The translations under genes were made by a program, and so were the position numbers. DNA of 64,000 bases from Bryum argenteum (taxonomy: Eukaryota; Streptophyta; Bryopsida; Bryales; Bryaceae), in contig CM073322.1 in assembly GCA_037043015.1 (NCBI GenBank), positions 8,629,601 to 8,693,600 on the forward strand, given 5' to 3'. The notes below the pieces were generated by a model. It had not been told where the DNA came from. It ran no database searches and saw nothing but the letters and a program-made list of their open reading frames with translations. Shown here piece by piece: positions 47,653 to 60,570 of this stretch. Position 1 is the first letter of the stretch, and every line of letters starts with the position of its first letter.

Positions 47653-48585
47653 GCGTGGCCACAAACACGGAGTGCGTGGACACCAGGACGTGCGTGGACA
47701 CCAGGGACGTACGTGGAGAGCAACGTCTTTGCGTGATGCCAAACTCCTCGCTCATGTCCGCCCGGATTTGAGCGGATGCAGCTCATAGTCTTGTCCCTTC
47801 ACATGCATGTCCCGGTGTCCCGGTGGCGCATGAACCTCTTCGGATTGAATTGCAGCGGATTCTCCCACTAGTGAGAGAATCCACTGCAATTTGATCCGGA
47901 TAGGTACGCCCCTTGCGACCGATGGTGTACGCGTGCACCAGCAACCGGTGTCCCGCGGGAATTGAGTCTCCTATCTGCTCGCTATTAATCGCGTGTTGGA
48001 CTCGTGCGGGAGAGGCGAAACACCTCCTTTACCACCGCTTGCACATACTTCAGCTTTGCTATGTCGGCTTCTTTCACCATCCGACATTCTCCAACTACAC
48101 TCGTTTGATGGGGTTTCTTAAGGGTGGTGACGAGCTAATGTGCAATACAAGATTGATGGAAACTTAGGGTACCCGTTTGGTAGGGCCGGGTTTGCATCAC
48201 TCTCGGATTGGTCACCGAAGATGTATCCACTCCTGCCACTATCTATCATGCTCTAGACAGGTCAAAAATATAACAGCATTCGTGCCGTGCTGTATTCCAC
48301 AAACTGAAAGCCAATATCGTTCAGAATTGTGCACTTTTGAAAAAAACTTGATTTCTCGGAGCTATATGTGCTCACGTATGGAAAGAGTACACATTGTGGT
48401 GATTCTGGCTTACAATGGCGGTTGCTTTGTGGTGATTCTGGCTTACAATGGCGGTTGCTTTGTTGCTTTGATGGTTTCTTGGCGATAAATCGATGTCGCG
48501 AAATACCTCATTTGTCACTTTGATGTTCACTCGAAGTCTGATGTCCACCAGCTTTCCTTCTTGTGCAATGTCTTGCATTATGGAA
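47653..48585 (-). pseudogene. Cytochrome P450 copy B (exons 3-4 only, decayed)
   Basis: An exon 4 relic lies at about 47,653-48,252 and an exon 3 relic at 48,414-48,585. Exon 3 is reduced from 460 to about 170 bp by an internal deletion, and its 3' border is duplicated (33-bp direct repeat at 48,398-48,463). Exon 4 carries a snap-back palindrome at about 47,841-47,898 and has lost the haem region. Exons 1 and 2 are missing. Confidence 0.85.
48398..48463. repeat. 33-bp direct duplication at an exon-intron border
   Basis: The block starting GTGGTGATTCTGGCTTACAA occurs twice back to back, duplicating the relic intron 3 donor of P450 copy B. Confidence 0.85.
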
Positions 48586-49079
48586 CTGCCTTTGAACTTG
48601 AATCACATGGTGTAATACAAGGCAAGCAGCTGTATCCTATCCGAGTAGCACAGGTACTGTACAGAATTGAAGAGCCACATTTCTATGACCCGAGAAAAGA
48701 AAGGAAGTCCCCCATACATACTACTGAATCTTATATACAAATGGTTATGGCTAAATACGTTCATGAGACGACCTTCATTTCATGGAAGATCAATTAAAAT
48801 ACTGAAAGGAGAGATAGATTTCAAAGAATATCATGTACATAGCAAACCATATTTTGATCTTCACTTAACCTTACTATTCACGTCCATGTCTTATCATTTT
48901 CAAAATTAGAGTACTCACAAAAATGTCAAGTAGAAAGGGCAAGTAGTAAGGCATAAATGAGGTCATAGGTCACGACCAAAATGGACATCAACCAATCGAT
49001 TCACCACTTTGTGATGATATATCACAAAAATGCCAACCCTACGAGAATAATCACCTCCATTTTGATTCCAACACAAGGA

Positions 49080-50065
49080 AAGAGCACATCATTCCATTTC
49101 AAGAGTTCATAGAACGACAACAATTTTCAATGATCACAATTTCACATTTCTATACCCCTGCAAAGAAAATTCTTTCCTTTGCCGCATTGTCTGTCATAAT
49201 CTGAGAACTCACAAACTCTTCAGTCTGTCGATCACCTTCAGGCCAATCCACCGCTGCATGCAAAGTATTCAAGAGAAGCTTTCCCTCAACCAGCGATGAC
49301 TTATTAGCGACAACGATGTATGGCGAGCAAAATGAGCGATGGATTCAGAACATTTCATTGATAAATCACAAATTGCCGAGCTCATGTGAACACCAACCTC
49401 TATCTTGTGAGAGCAATAACCTCTATCTTGATCCACACATACAGGAATACCATAGGTGTTTCAGTTTATGAGTTCATAAAACCAGAACAAGAAATCGAAT
49501 TTTCCAAATCTTCCATTCTATAACCCAAAGAAAAGCAATTCTCCATGTTGTGTGTGAACAGAGTCCCAATATGTCATCGAAATATAATAAACACTATCTA
49601 AAATTTCATTCTCATGTGTTAGGAAGAGAAAGCTACACCCAACTGAAGGCTCCCAGTCGTCAAAAAGCCAGTGAGTGCACAAAACATTGTCGTTCAAACA
49701 GTTGCCCACTACAGCAATCTTTCGGCCCGTTACCTATCGAGATCCGCACATGAGAGGTCAAGCACACCACACCCATCTTGACCCAGAAAAGCTCCCACCA
49801 TATTCTTTGTCCATGCAACATGATCACCATGGTGGCTACCTCTCCATGCAGCGTGATCAGCGTGATCGATACCTTTCTCCTTCCCTGGTGTCGTGCCGTG
49901 ATGGCCAGTCTGGAATGGTGGGCACTTGATCCTTGATCTCCTCGATGATATGATTTCACTGATCATTATATGAAAAATCTCAAACATGATGTGAATGCCA
50001 TGAGCATGGTTACCTATGGTCTACATTCATGCTGAGTGTAGATAGGCAATATCCTGTTAAGTATC
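49080..50065. repeat. P450 unit B upstream block
   Basis: A shortened version of the array's upstream block. It carries the same markers as the other units, including CACACCCATCTTGACCCAGA at about 49,765 and the TAGATAGGCAATATCCTGT end at about 50,038-50,056. Confidence 0.7.
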
Positions 50066-50249
50066 TATTGAGCATCGACCGATAGTACGCAACTCTCTTC
50101 TTTCTTTGCATTGCAACTCTTCTGATTGAGATCACATGCCTTACTACTTTCCCATCCATGCCTTACCATTTTTAATAGTCAAAAGATTTCATTCATGATC
50201 AGTAAACAAACAAGCGATTCACAATCTACGCAGGGCCACAAACACAGAG

Positions 50250-50637
50250 TGCGTGGACACGAGGACGTGCGTAAAGCAGAGCGCCTTTCCGTGATGCGAA
50301 CTCCTCGCTCATGCCCGGCCGGATTTATGCGGATGCAGCTCATAGTCTTGTCCCTTCACATGCATGTCTGGGCGGCGCATGAACGCATGAACCTCTCCGG
50401 ATCGAATTGCAGCGGATTCTCCCACTACTGAGAGAATCCGCTCCGCTGCAACTTGATCCGGATTGGTACGCCTCTGTCTAGCAACCGATGGTGTACGCGT
50501 GCACCAGCGACCGGGGTCCCGCAGGAATCGCGTCTCCTACCTCCTCGATTTTAATCGCGTGTTAGACTCTTGCGGGAGCAGGCGAAACACCTCCTCTCCT
50601 ACCGCTTGCACCTCCTTCAGCTTGCTAAGTCGGTATA
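50250..50637 (-). pseudogene. P450 exon 4 relic (unit C, left part)
   Basis: The 3' part of exon 4, with the same snap-back palindrome as copies B and D (about 50,397-50,462). It ends abruptly at about 50,637, where an inverted segment begins. Stops and indels throughout. Confidence 0.8.
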
Positions 50638-51590
50638 ATTTCATAGTGTACATGGTCAGTGTAAAGTGTTGGCTTGTGAGAGGAGACTCTACATATTCTC
50701 TTATGTTGAATAGAAATGGAACATTCATTTGAGTAAAACTGATGGGAGCAAAGTTTGTGAACTCTTGTTCTGCTCAAAATAAATGTCTTCATCTCTACAT
50801 CTGTAAAGTGTATTCAGTACGATCGAAACAGAACTTCCTGTTTGAGTGATGTCCGAACTATATCTGGACTACTCGAACCATGGCTAGTCAGTTCTGAGAA
50901 GTGTCTTCGCTACTGGGATAGGATACATCTGCTTGTCTAGTATTACACCATGTGATTCATTCTCAATGGCAGCTCCATAATGCAAGACATTGCACAACAA
51001 GGAAAGCTGGTGGACATCAGACTTCGAGTGAACATCTAAGTGACAATGAGGAGTTTCGCATGGTAATGGGTAATCGATTTACGAGGTCCATCGATGGAGC
51101 AAAGGAAGAAGCGGATGCGGAAGCGCGTGGAGTTAAGGACGTGACTATCGAGTCATAGCAGCTGAAAGGCTTGTTCATGTTGGGGATTACCTGCCATGGC
51201 TGCGCCTTATCGACATCGGCAGCATGGAGAAGCGCATGAAATCAGTGCAATCGCGTCTCGACACATTCTTGAACAAAATCGTGGAGGACCATGAGGCGAA
51301 GTGGCAGATAGGACCCATTGCGTAGGCCGGTAAGAACATGGTGGACGTCCTCTTGGGCTCCATGCTCGAACAGCTGGTTCAAGTTCAAACCATGAAATCA
51401 ACCGCCATGGTAAGCCAAATTCATTGTGTACTCCTTCCATACGTGAACACATACAGCTCCTAGAAATCAATTCCTTTCCAAAGTGCGCAATTCTAAATGA
51501 TGTTGGCTTTCAGTTTGTGGAATACAGCACGGACCAATGCTGTTGCATTCTTAGCCTGTCCAGAGCAAGAAAGTGACAAGAGTAGATACT
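50638..51590 (+). pseudogene. Inverted P450 segment with exon 3 on the plus strand
   Basis: Reads as the reverse complement of the 56,360-57,260 region. From left to right it has upstream sequence, exon 3 (50,973-51,409, GTAAG donor), intron 3 and the first bases of exon 4. Exon 3 has in-frame stops soon after RLRVNI and later. It keeps recognisable stretches such as HEAKW- and NMVDVLL-like codons. It is the only P450 sequence in the array facing the plus strand. Confidence 0.85.
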
Positions 51591-51624
51591 AAATTATGCT
51601 TCTTCAGTGGTTCGTAGTGCTTAC

Positions 51625-52981
51625 CATGGCGGTTGCTTGGATGGTTTCAACATCCAGCTTCAAAGAGTCTTGCAGGTGCTCTTGCTCGTCCATGGAGCGC
51701 AGGAGGACGTCCACCATGTCCTTATCAGCCTCGGCAATCAGTCCACTCTGCCGCTTCTCCTCATGCTCTTGCACAACTTTGTTCAGGAAAGTGTCGAGAC
51801 GGGCTTGAACTAATTTCATGCGCTTCTCGATGCCGATGCCGCCGATGTCGAAAGGGCGCAGCCATGGCACGAAGTCTCCGAGCATGAACAAGCCTTTGAG
51901 TTGCTGGCTTGCTGCAGCTTGTCAATGATGTCTTTGAATTCACGTCCTTCCGCATCCGCTTCTTCGTCTGCTCCACCGATGGACCTGGTAAATCGATGTC
52001 CACGACCATGCGAAATACCTCATTGGCCACTTTGATGTTCACTCGAAGCCTGATGTCCATCAGCTTTCCTTCTTGTGCGATGTCTTGGACTATGGAGCTG
52101 CCATTCAACACGAATCACATACTGATTACTAGACAAGCAGCTGGTTCCTATCCCAGTAGCAAACATACTGCACACAAATTCAAGAGACATGGTCCAGAAA
52201 GTCCAGATTTTGTTTGTTCATCATAGAAACAGGAAGCTCTGTCCAGATAGCAGGTTTCTCATATCGGTATGCTGATGCTCCACAGAAGAGAACATGTACA
52301 CTCTCTTCTCACCTGTACACTTTCTAGTGTAAATTGATGATATTCAGTGTGACATCAGGCATTTTGTTGACAAAAGGATATCATATATTCAGTACCTTAG
52401 CATTTGTTGCATTTCTTCTATGCGCATGGGTTGTGTGGCTTCGAGCCCCTGTGATGTTAAGAGCTCCAAAGTTGCAATTTTCCGAAGTTGGCGCCAGAGA
52501 GGTGAGTATTGAGCAAAGGTAATTCCTTGCGTTTTGATTTTCACATTCCACACAATGGTATAAGATGCAGAAGATTATGGAAATCATAAAAATGAGAAAG
52601 GTTTGAAATGATAGGCTCATGTGTAGTAAACCTCACCTCTATAGTTGTAAAAGAAGTTAATTGCTGAGATTTTGCCCAAATCTTATCTTGAGTAAGCAAG
52701 ACTTGCTTTGCCATAGCTTGTGATGAAACTACAATTGTTGAAACAGAGCCCAACCACAAGCATGTAAATGTTGCCAAAGTCATTGGCCCAATTTTGCATG
52801 GTGATGTGTGGTTTCTTGCCCAACAATGGCAAGTGGCCTAGAATGGGCCATGCACGTGGTGGTGTTAGTGGCATGTTCCACTGTTGTGTATGCAATTTGA
52901 GCACACTGATCACCACACTCACACCCAGAAGAGTTGCATATAAGAAGAGATACTCTCTTGTAGGTTGCAATGATCTTCCAT
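51625..52981 (-). pseudogene. Cytochrome P450 copy C (exons 1-3, exon 4 lost)
   Basis: Exon 1 (52,637-52,981) keeps the start ATG but has a deletion in the membrane-anchor region giving an early stop, and a second frameshift near YMLWLG. Exon 2 (52,396-52,525) is open and keeps the C-helix WRQLRK motif. Exon 3 (51,625-52,097) is frameshifted. Exon 4 is absent: the next DNA is the inverted segment ending at about 51,590. Confidence 0.9.
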
Positions 52982-54049
52982 AGTGTTGAGCTACTTGTAT
53001 CACAACAGGAAAGGCAGTGTTAGAAACATTAATTTCTTTGCTTGGTAAGTAATTCTGACATGCATTCATGACCCAAAACTCTTGTTTAGGTGATTTGGGC
53101 ATTTGGCATCAAGTAGAAGTTCTAAAAGTTGGATGATTGTACTAACATTGCATCAAAGCGATCATGAATATTCCATCACTTTATTGGTGGAGGAAAATCA
53201 AAGCTGTATGAGATTACCTCCAACTACTTTGCAAAACATAAGTGAAACATGTGACTAATTTGTAAAAACGCAAGAAGAATTCAATTACAAATCTGCCATG
53301 AGTAAAAGACACTGTAAGTGCTTCGAAGGAACACCATTTAGATTCATTGGCTAGAATTCTATCATTCCTCATACTTCGATGGAAACCTTTAGAAGCAAAT
53401 CTGTTAACTATTGAAACCCTGTAAATTAATGTGAAAATTTCGAAAAGCCCAACGAAGCAAGCCTCAACTCAACAAGAACAGACGTGTGCTCAACCACAAA
53501 TGCGGACAATCAATGCATTGTGAAGAAACTTCTCTTCTGAAAACAATAATGTACAGAAGAGAAAGAGAAGCAGAACTTGCCACTCTCAAAAAAATAAAGT
53601 AATCCTCTTTGCTCGCTCTAAGTTGCACCAACTGCGATGTTCCTAAACCGTAACTCAATTCTCCTCTCCTCACGCATGCTCGTCAAGTGCTTGAAGCAAG
53701 AATTAGAGCGAGCAATCGTTCAGAGCAATCTTGACAAGAAGCAGAGCAAGTGAGGAGAACCTCTGCATTTAAGCATATATACAAGTTAAAAGTTATAGAG
53801 AGGACACGCCATCGGTCGCTGGAAGTTATCCATCACTAGAACACACGATGTCGAGATGTCCATGTCTTATCAATTTCAAGAATCACAGAACTCACCAAAC
53901 TGTCTAGACAATGGAAAGTTAAGTGGTAAGGCAAAACTAAGGTGAAAATTAAGGATCGTAAGATCTACTGATTGATTTACCACATTCTGATCATATATCA
54001 CAAAAATGCCAAGCAGATGAGAACACAGTCACCTCCATCTTGATCCACA

Positions 54050-55625
54050 CAGGGAAAGAAAATTTTATACCATTTCAATAGTTTAGGGAACCACAACAAA
54101 ATTGAGTGATCACAATTTCACATTTCTATGACTCCAAAAAAGAAAATCCCTTCCTTTGTACAGTATGTATGAACAAAGGTTCCAATACATCCTTGAAATG
54201 CTACGGAGACATTATTATATAAATTCTTGATAATCTGTGTCTTGTGTCTTGAAATAGAAAGCTACACCGAGGCAATATGGTACACTATCTTCATCCATAG
54301 AGTTGCCCTCTACATCAACCCTCCTCCGTGATTCTGGCGACTGATTGAGATCTCTACTTGATAAGAGCTAGCACACCACTCTGGCATTGATGGAAATAAC
54401 TTTGTTAGCATGTCCTTACTTCTTTTTTCAATGTCCTTGTGATTGCTGATTTACTCGTGCTCTCGCATCGTGCCGATTCATAAGTACTCGTTGCTTTGCC
54501 GATTGGTAAGTACTAGTTGCTCTTGATTTGTTAACCTTCACCAACAATCTCCTCAATGTTACATTTCTGAATCTCATTTCATTTTGTTTTGAGAATTATT
54601 TGAAATAACATCCAAGCAGTATGTGGATGCAATGAGCAAATTTTCTTGTTCAGCCGAGATTAGATGAGAGATACATTGAAATATATGCATGGTAATGTTT
54701 CTACATCCTTGCGAATAGTCCAATTAGAGGTCACCTCAATCTTTCTATGCATTGAAGCTTCCTTGTGGAAGATCTTCACTCATCCATACCATTCACGTCC
54801 ATATCTTAACAATCCGAGAACTCACAAATTGAGTTGTCGATCACCTTCAGGCCAATGATTCCACCTCGGCATGCAACGTATCCAAGACAAACTTTCCCTC
54901 AGCCTACCTTCATTGTCAGAGACAATTATGTATGGCAAGCAAAATGAGCGATGGATTCAGCACATTTCAATGATATATCAAAAAAAACTGTTGTGCTTAT
55001 GAGAACATAACCTCAATGAAACCCACAAACTCAGGAATACCATAGGAGTTTCATTTTAAAAGTTCATAGAACCACAACAAAAGTCAGTTTTCCCAATTTT
55101 TTCAATACGTATCCCAAAAGGAAAACGAATTTTCATGTTGCATATATGTACAGAGGTCCAATATGTCATCAAAGTGATACTGAACACTACGCAAAATTTT
55201 GATCTGATCTGTCAAAAAGGGAAAGCTACACGGCTACACCCAAGGCTCCCAGTCACCAAAAAGCGAGTGCACAAAACATTGTAAACAGTTGCCCACTACA
55301 GGAATCTTTCGGCCCGATCCTTGCTATAGAGATCCTCACATGAGAGCTCAAGCACACCACACCCATCTTGACCCAGAAAAGCTCCCCCAGCATATTCCTT
55401 GTCCATGCAACAAGATCACCATGATGGCTCCCTTTCACCCTTCCTAGCGTCGTGCGGTGAGGGCCAGTCTGGAATGGTGAGCACTCGATCCTTGATCTCC
55501 TCGATGGTATGATCCCATTGCTCTTTATCTAAAAATCACAAACATGATCGATGTAAATGCCATGAGCATGGTTCCGTATGGTCTATATTCATGCTGAGTA
55601 TAGATGGGCAATATCCTCTTCAATA
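54050..55625. repeat. P450 unit C upstream block
   Basis: Same order of markers as the blocks at 45,882-47,470 and 61,400-62,967. It contains an empty version of the CACTA target at about 54,031 just outside its left edge. Confidence 0.75.
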
Positions 55626-55797
55626 TCTATTGAAAATATGTGATACCTGAGCATAGACCGATAGTACGTAGCTCTCTTCGTTCTTAGCACTGCAACTCTT
55701 CTGAATGAGATCACTACTTTCCCATCCATTCCTTATCATTTTTTATAATCAAAAAGACTTCATTCATAATCAAGCAAACATACAAGTGATTAGCAAT

Positions 55798-56937
55798 CTA
55801 TGCACGGCCACAAACAGAGTGCATGGACTCTAGGACGCGCGAGGAGAAGTAGCGTCTTTGCGTGATGCCAAACTCCTCGCTCATGCCCGCCCGGATTTGA
55901 GCGGATGCAGCTCATAGTCTTGAATGTCCCTTCACATGCATGTCTGGGCGGCGCATGAACCTCTCCGGATCGAATTGTAACGGATTCTCCCATTAGTGAG
56001 AGAATCCGCTGCAATTCGATCCGGATAGGTACGCCTTTGTCTTGCAACCGATGGTGTACGCGCGTGCACCAGCAACCGGGGTCCCGCAGCAATCGCGTGA
56101 TGGACTCGTGCGCGAACAGCATTGGCGCCCGCGGGTGCAAACGAAACAGCCCCTTTACCACCGCTTGCACATACTTCAGCTTTGCTATATCGGCTTCTTT
56201 CACCATCCGACATTCTCCAACTACACTGGTTTGCTGGAGTTTCCTGAGGCTGATGATGAGCTAATGCGCTATACAAGATTGCTGGAAACCTAGGGTGCTC
56301 GTTTGGTAGGGCCGGTCTTGGATTGCGCATTAGCTCGTCACCGAAGATGTACCCACTCCTGTCACTATCATGCTCTGGACAGGTCAAAAATCCAACAGCA
56401 TTCGTGCCGTGCTGTATTTCACAAACTGAAAGCCAATATCATTTAGAATTGCGCACTTTGAAGAAAAACTGATTCTTGGACGTGTATGTGCTCACGCATT
56501 GAAAGAGTACACAATGTGTTGATTCTGGCTTACAATGGCGGATGGTTTCAACTTCGAGCTGTAAGTTTGTTTGCAGGTGGTCTTGTATGTGCATGGAGCC
56601 CAAGAGGACGTCCACCATGTTCTTATCGACCTGGGCAACGGGTCCTTTCTGCCATTTCGCCTCATGGTCCTCCACGACTTTCTTCAAGAAAGTGTCGAGA
56701 GGAGATTGCACTGCGCTTCTCGATGTGCACAGCCGATGTCGAAAGGGCGCAGGCATGGCAGGATATTTCCAACGTGAACAAGCCTTTCTGCATTCCACGC
56801 CCTTCCGCATCCGCTTCTTTCTTTGCTCCACCGATGGACTTGATATCATGCGAAATACCTCATTTGTCACTTAGATAATCACTTGAAGTCTGATGTCCAC
56901 CAGCTTTCTTTCTTGTGCAATGTCTTGCATTATAGAA
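55798..56937 (-). pseudogene. Cytochrome P450 copy D (exons 3-4, decayed)
   Basis: Exon 4 relic at about 55,798-56,374 with the snap-back palindrome (55,964-56,025). Exon 3 relic at 56,534-56,937 with indels. A stub of the exon 2 donor region is left near 57,303. Exon 1 and its upstream block are missing, so copy E follows directly. Confidence 0.85.
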
Positions 56938-57339
56938 CTGCCATTGAACATGAATCACATGGTGTAATACAAGGCAAGCAGCTGTATCCTATCCCAGTAG
57001 CACATTTTTCAAATAGAAGAGCCATTTTTCAAGTAGTCAAGATACAGTTCAGATATCAATCAAACAGGAAGCTTTGTTTTGATACTGAATACACTTTCTA
57101 GATGATTGTAGACTGAGATGAAGACATTGAGTTACAGCAGAAAAAGAACATCCTTTGCTCCTCTCAGTTTTACTCAAATTAAGGCTCCATTCTCATTTAA
57201 GAAAAGAGAATATGTACAGTCTCCTCTCACAAGCCAACACTTTACACTGATAATGTACAATATGAGATTGGGCATTTGCTGACAATACAATAGTCACATG
57301 CATTACCTTAGGAGCTATTGCATTTCAATTCAACTAAAA

Positions 57340-57640
57340 TCAACTGGTTGCACTGAACACACTGAGATTACTCTTTCCAAAATAATCATGTTTGAAGAGT
57401 ATACATTCAAACTAGTTTGTTCCATTCCCTTTGGTTCATCTTCCTCAAAAGTGGCAAATCAGTCTGAATCAGTTTGTGTATCAATTTTGTGTGACAACTA
57501 TTGAGATATTTGGAAGGGGGGACAACTGCTCCGGCTCTCGCTTGTTATTGCAGTTTTCACCCTTTTCCTGAATTGGATCACTATTTCATTAGGCTCAGTA
57601 TAAATAGATTTCTGAAAAAACAGACCCCTTGAGTCATCTT
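57340..57640. other. Spacer between P450 copies D and E
   Basis: About 300 bases without homology to the P450 unit that I can see and without a credible gene. Confidence 0.5.
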
Positions 57641-58003
57641 GCTTTAGCAACCCACTTAATTTAGTATGTCATCCACCTACAATCTGACTACACTTTGTAT
57701 ATAACTCAACCTGAAAAGCAGGTGTGACCTCTCAACCCCTCTCTCATCTTTATTTGTAAACTTTGTGAATCTAGTGATTTCAATGCATGAAAATGAAAAT
57801 ATAAATCCAAATGCAAGCATGATTCTCACTCATCATGCACATGATGAATGACCATATATGCCATTATTCGTCTTCATTTCGCAGCCTTGCTCATCTCATG
57901 CCATCACTTCTCTCGATTATCTCAATGATCGACTATAAATCCAAACCTTAAATTCATAACAGTCAAGAACAAACACACAAACTGCTCACAATCCGCCCAC
58001 ACT

Positions 58004-60233
58004 CTATAACACGCCATAAGCACGCAAGGTGTTCAAACGAGGATATGCGTGCAGAAGCAATGTCTTGGCCCGAGGTAGTGTGATGCCAAACTCCTCGCCC
58101 ATGTCCACATCCTCGGCCTGCTCGCCGGCAGGAAGAAACCACTCAAAAGCATGCACAAGCACGGCAATGGTCCACTGCATAGACATGGTGCCCATATTGA
58201 TGGCAGGGCACGCTCGCCGCCCCGATCCAAACGGAAGCAGCCCATAGTCCTGCCCCTTCACATCCATGTCCGGGCGGCGCATGAACCTCTCCGGCTCAAA
58301 TTGGAGCGGATTCTCCCACTCCTCTGTGTTGCGACCGATGGCGTATGCGTGCACCAGCAACCGCGTTCCCGCTGGGATCGAGTATCCAGCCAGCTCGCAG
58401 TCTTCTGTCGACTCGTGCGGGATAAGCATGGGTGCCGGTGGGTGCAGACGGAACACTTCCTTCACCACCGCTTGGAGATACTTCAGCTTCGGTAAGTCTG
58501 CTTCTTCCACCATCCGACATTTTCCGACCACCCTGTTGACCTCGTTGGTAAGGGTCTGCATCACTCGCGGACTGCGCATCAGCTCTGCCATTGCCCATTC
58601 CACCGTCACCGATGACGTATCCACTCCTGCCGCTATCATACTCTGGACAGGTCCACAAATTCAACAAATTCAACAATCATCGTATCATGATCTATTCCCC
58701 AAATTGAAAGCCAACATCGTTTTAAGTTATGCATTACTTTAAACAGAGAAGCTTTCTGAGATCTGTATATGTGTTCATGTATGCGAAGAGTAGAGAATGC
58801 GCGTATGATTTAGATAATGCTTCCTGAGAGGTGTATGGTGCTTACCATGGCGGTTGCTTTGATGGTTTCAACATCCAGCTTCAAGGAGTCTTGCAGTTGG
58901 TCTTGTTCGTGCATGGAGCGCAGGAGGACGTCTACCATGTCCTTTTTGGCCTCGGCAATTGGTCCTTTTCGCCACTTTGCCTCATGGTCCTCCACGACCT
59001 TGTTGAGGAAAGTATCCAGATTAGCTTGTACCGATTTCATGCGCTTCTCGATGCCACCGATGTCGAAAGGGCGCAGCCATGGCACGAAGTCTCCGAGCAT
59101 AAACAAGCCTTTGAGTTGCTGCAGCTCGTCAATGACGTCTTTAAATTTACGCCCTTCCGCATCCGCTTCTTCGTCTGCTCCACCGATGGACCCGGTAAAT
59201 CGATGTCCCAAAACCATGCGAAATACCTCATTGGCCACTTTGATGTTCACTCGAAGCCTGATGTCCACCAGCTTTCCTTCTTGTTTGATGTCTTGCACTA
59301 TGGAACTGCCATTCAACACGAATCACATACTGATTACCGGACAAGAAGCTGTCAAATCCTATCCCAGGAACAAACATACTGCATACAAATCGAAGAGCCT
59401 TGGTCCAAATAGTCCAGATTTTGTTTGTTTATCAAAGAAACCGGAGGCTCCGTCCTGATCAGGTTTCTCCTATCAGTTCTACTGATACTATGATGCTCCA
59501 GAGAGGAGAACGTTTACTCTCCCTTCTCACAGACCACTCAATCTATAAAATGACCATGTACACTTCTGAAATCAGGAATTCTGTTGACAAAAGAATATCA
59601 AATTCACTACCTTAGCATTTGTTGCATTTCTTCTATGCGCATGGGCTGCGTAGCTTCGACCCTCTTTGATGTCAAGAGCTCCAAAGTTGCAATTTTCCGA
59701 AGTTGCCGCCATACAGGTGAGTATTGAGCAAAGGTAATTCCTTGTGTTTTGATTTTCACATTCCACACAATGGTATAAGATGCAAAAGATCATGAAAATC
59801 ATAAAAATGAGAAAGGTTTGAAATGATAGGCTCATGTGCACTAACCTCTGTAGTTGTAAGAGAAGTAAATCGCTGAGATTTTGTGTTTGGGGCGAGATGC
59901 CCAAATCTTATCTTGAGTAAGCAAGACTTGCTTTGCCATAGCTGGTGATGAAACTACAATTGTTGGAACGGAGCCCAACCAGAGCATGTAAATGTCGCCA
60001 AAGTCTTTGGCCCAATTTAGCATGGTGATGTGTGGTTGCTTGCCCAACAATGGCAAGTGCCCAAGAATGGGCCATGCCCGTGGAGGTGTTGGTGGCATGT
60101 TCCTCCATTGTGTGTGGGATTTGTAGAGAATGATCAGCATACTGAGAAGAGTTGCATAGATTGCAAATTTTGCAAACATGTCGAAGGACAGAGAAGATGA
60201 GATAGTTAGGAGTAGATTGTAAAGATCCTCCAT
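58004..60233 (-). CDS. Cytochrome P450, CYP71-clan (A-type), intact four-exon gene, 538 aa
   Basis: Exons are 59,846-60,233, 59,611-59,740, 58,846-59,305 and 58,004-58,642, all GT-AG and in frame. The protein has an N-terminal membrane anchor (about 17-37), a proline hinge PPTPPRAWP (47-55), C-helix WRQLR (140-144), I-helix AGVDTS (331-336), K-helix EVFR (388-391), PERF (443-446) and haem loop FGSGRRACPA with Cys 471. These mark an ER-anchored, haem-thiolate mono-oxygenase using O2 and electrons from P450 reductase. The substrate cannot be read from sequence. The start is the ATG shared with copies A and C. An earlier in-frame ATG at 60,279-60,281 is possible. The last residue of the haem signature is Ala, not Gly, as in copy A. 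It is the only uninterrupted copy in the array. Confidence 0.93.
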
Positions 60234-60570
60234 ACTTGTTGATCTGCTTGTACCACAGAAAGAAGGGTGTGTGAGAAACATTCATTCTTTTGCTTGCAAA
60301 CCGATACTTACATGCATGACTGAAAACACTTCTTGAGGAGATTTGGCATTAAGTAGAAGTAGAAAGTCTGACGATTGTACTGACAATACGTTGAAACCAT
60401 TATGAATAATCCATCACTATTTTGTGGAGGGAAAATCAAAGTTGTATGAGATTAAGTGCAAATACTTAGCAAAACAGAAAAGATACATGAGACTTACTTG
60501 AAAACTCAAGACGACAGGACTTCAATTCTCCTCCTCTCACTCGGTTTCGTCTAGTGATAAAAGCAAGGCT

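Noticed and set aside
49660-49959. Minus-strand frame in the unit B upstream block as a gene
   Set aside because: The frame is not conserved as an open frame in the equivalent segments of other units and matches no family I know.
58266-58742. Plus-strand frame of 158 codons opposite P450 exon 4
   Set aside because: Antisense shadow of the exon encoding the haem motif. Codon content follows the minus-strand gene.
58817-59458. Plus-strand open frame of 213 codons opposite P450 exon 3
   Set aside because: It is the antisense shadow of a conserved P450 exon. The same antisense frames appear over the broken copies, and no independent domain is visible.
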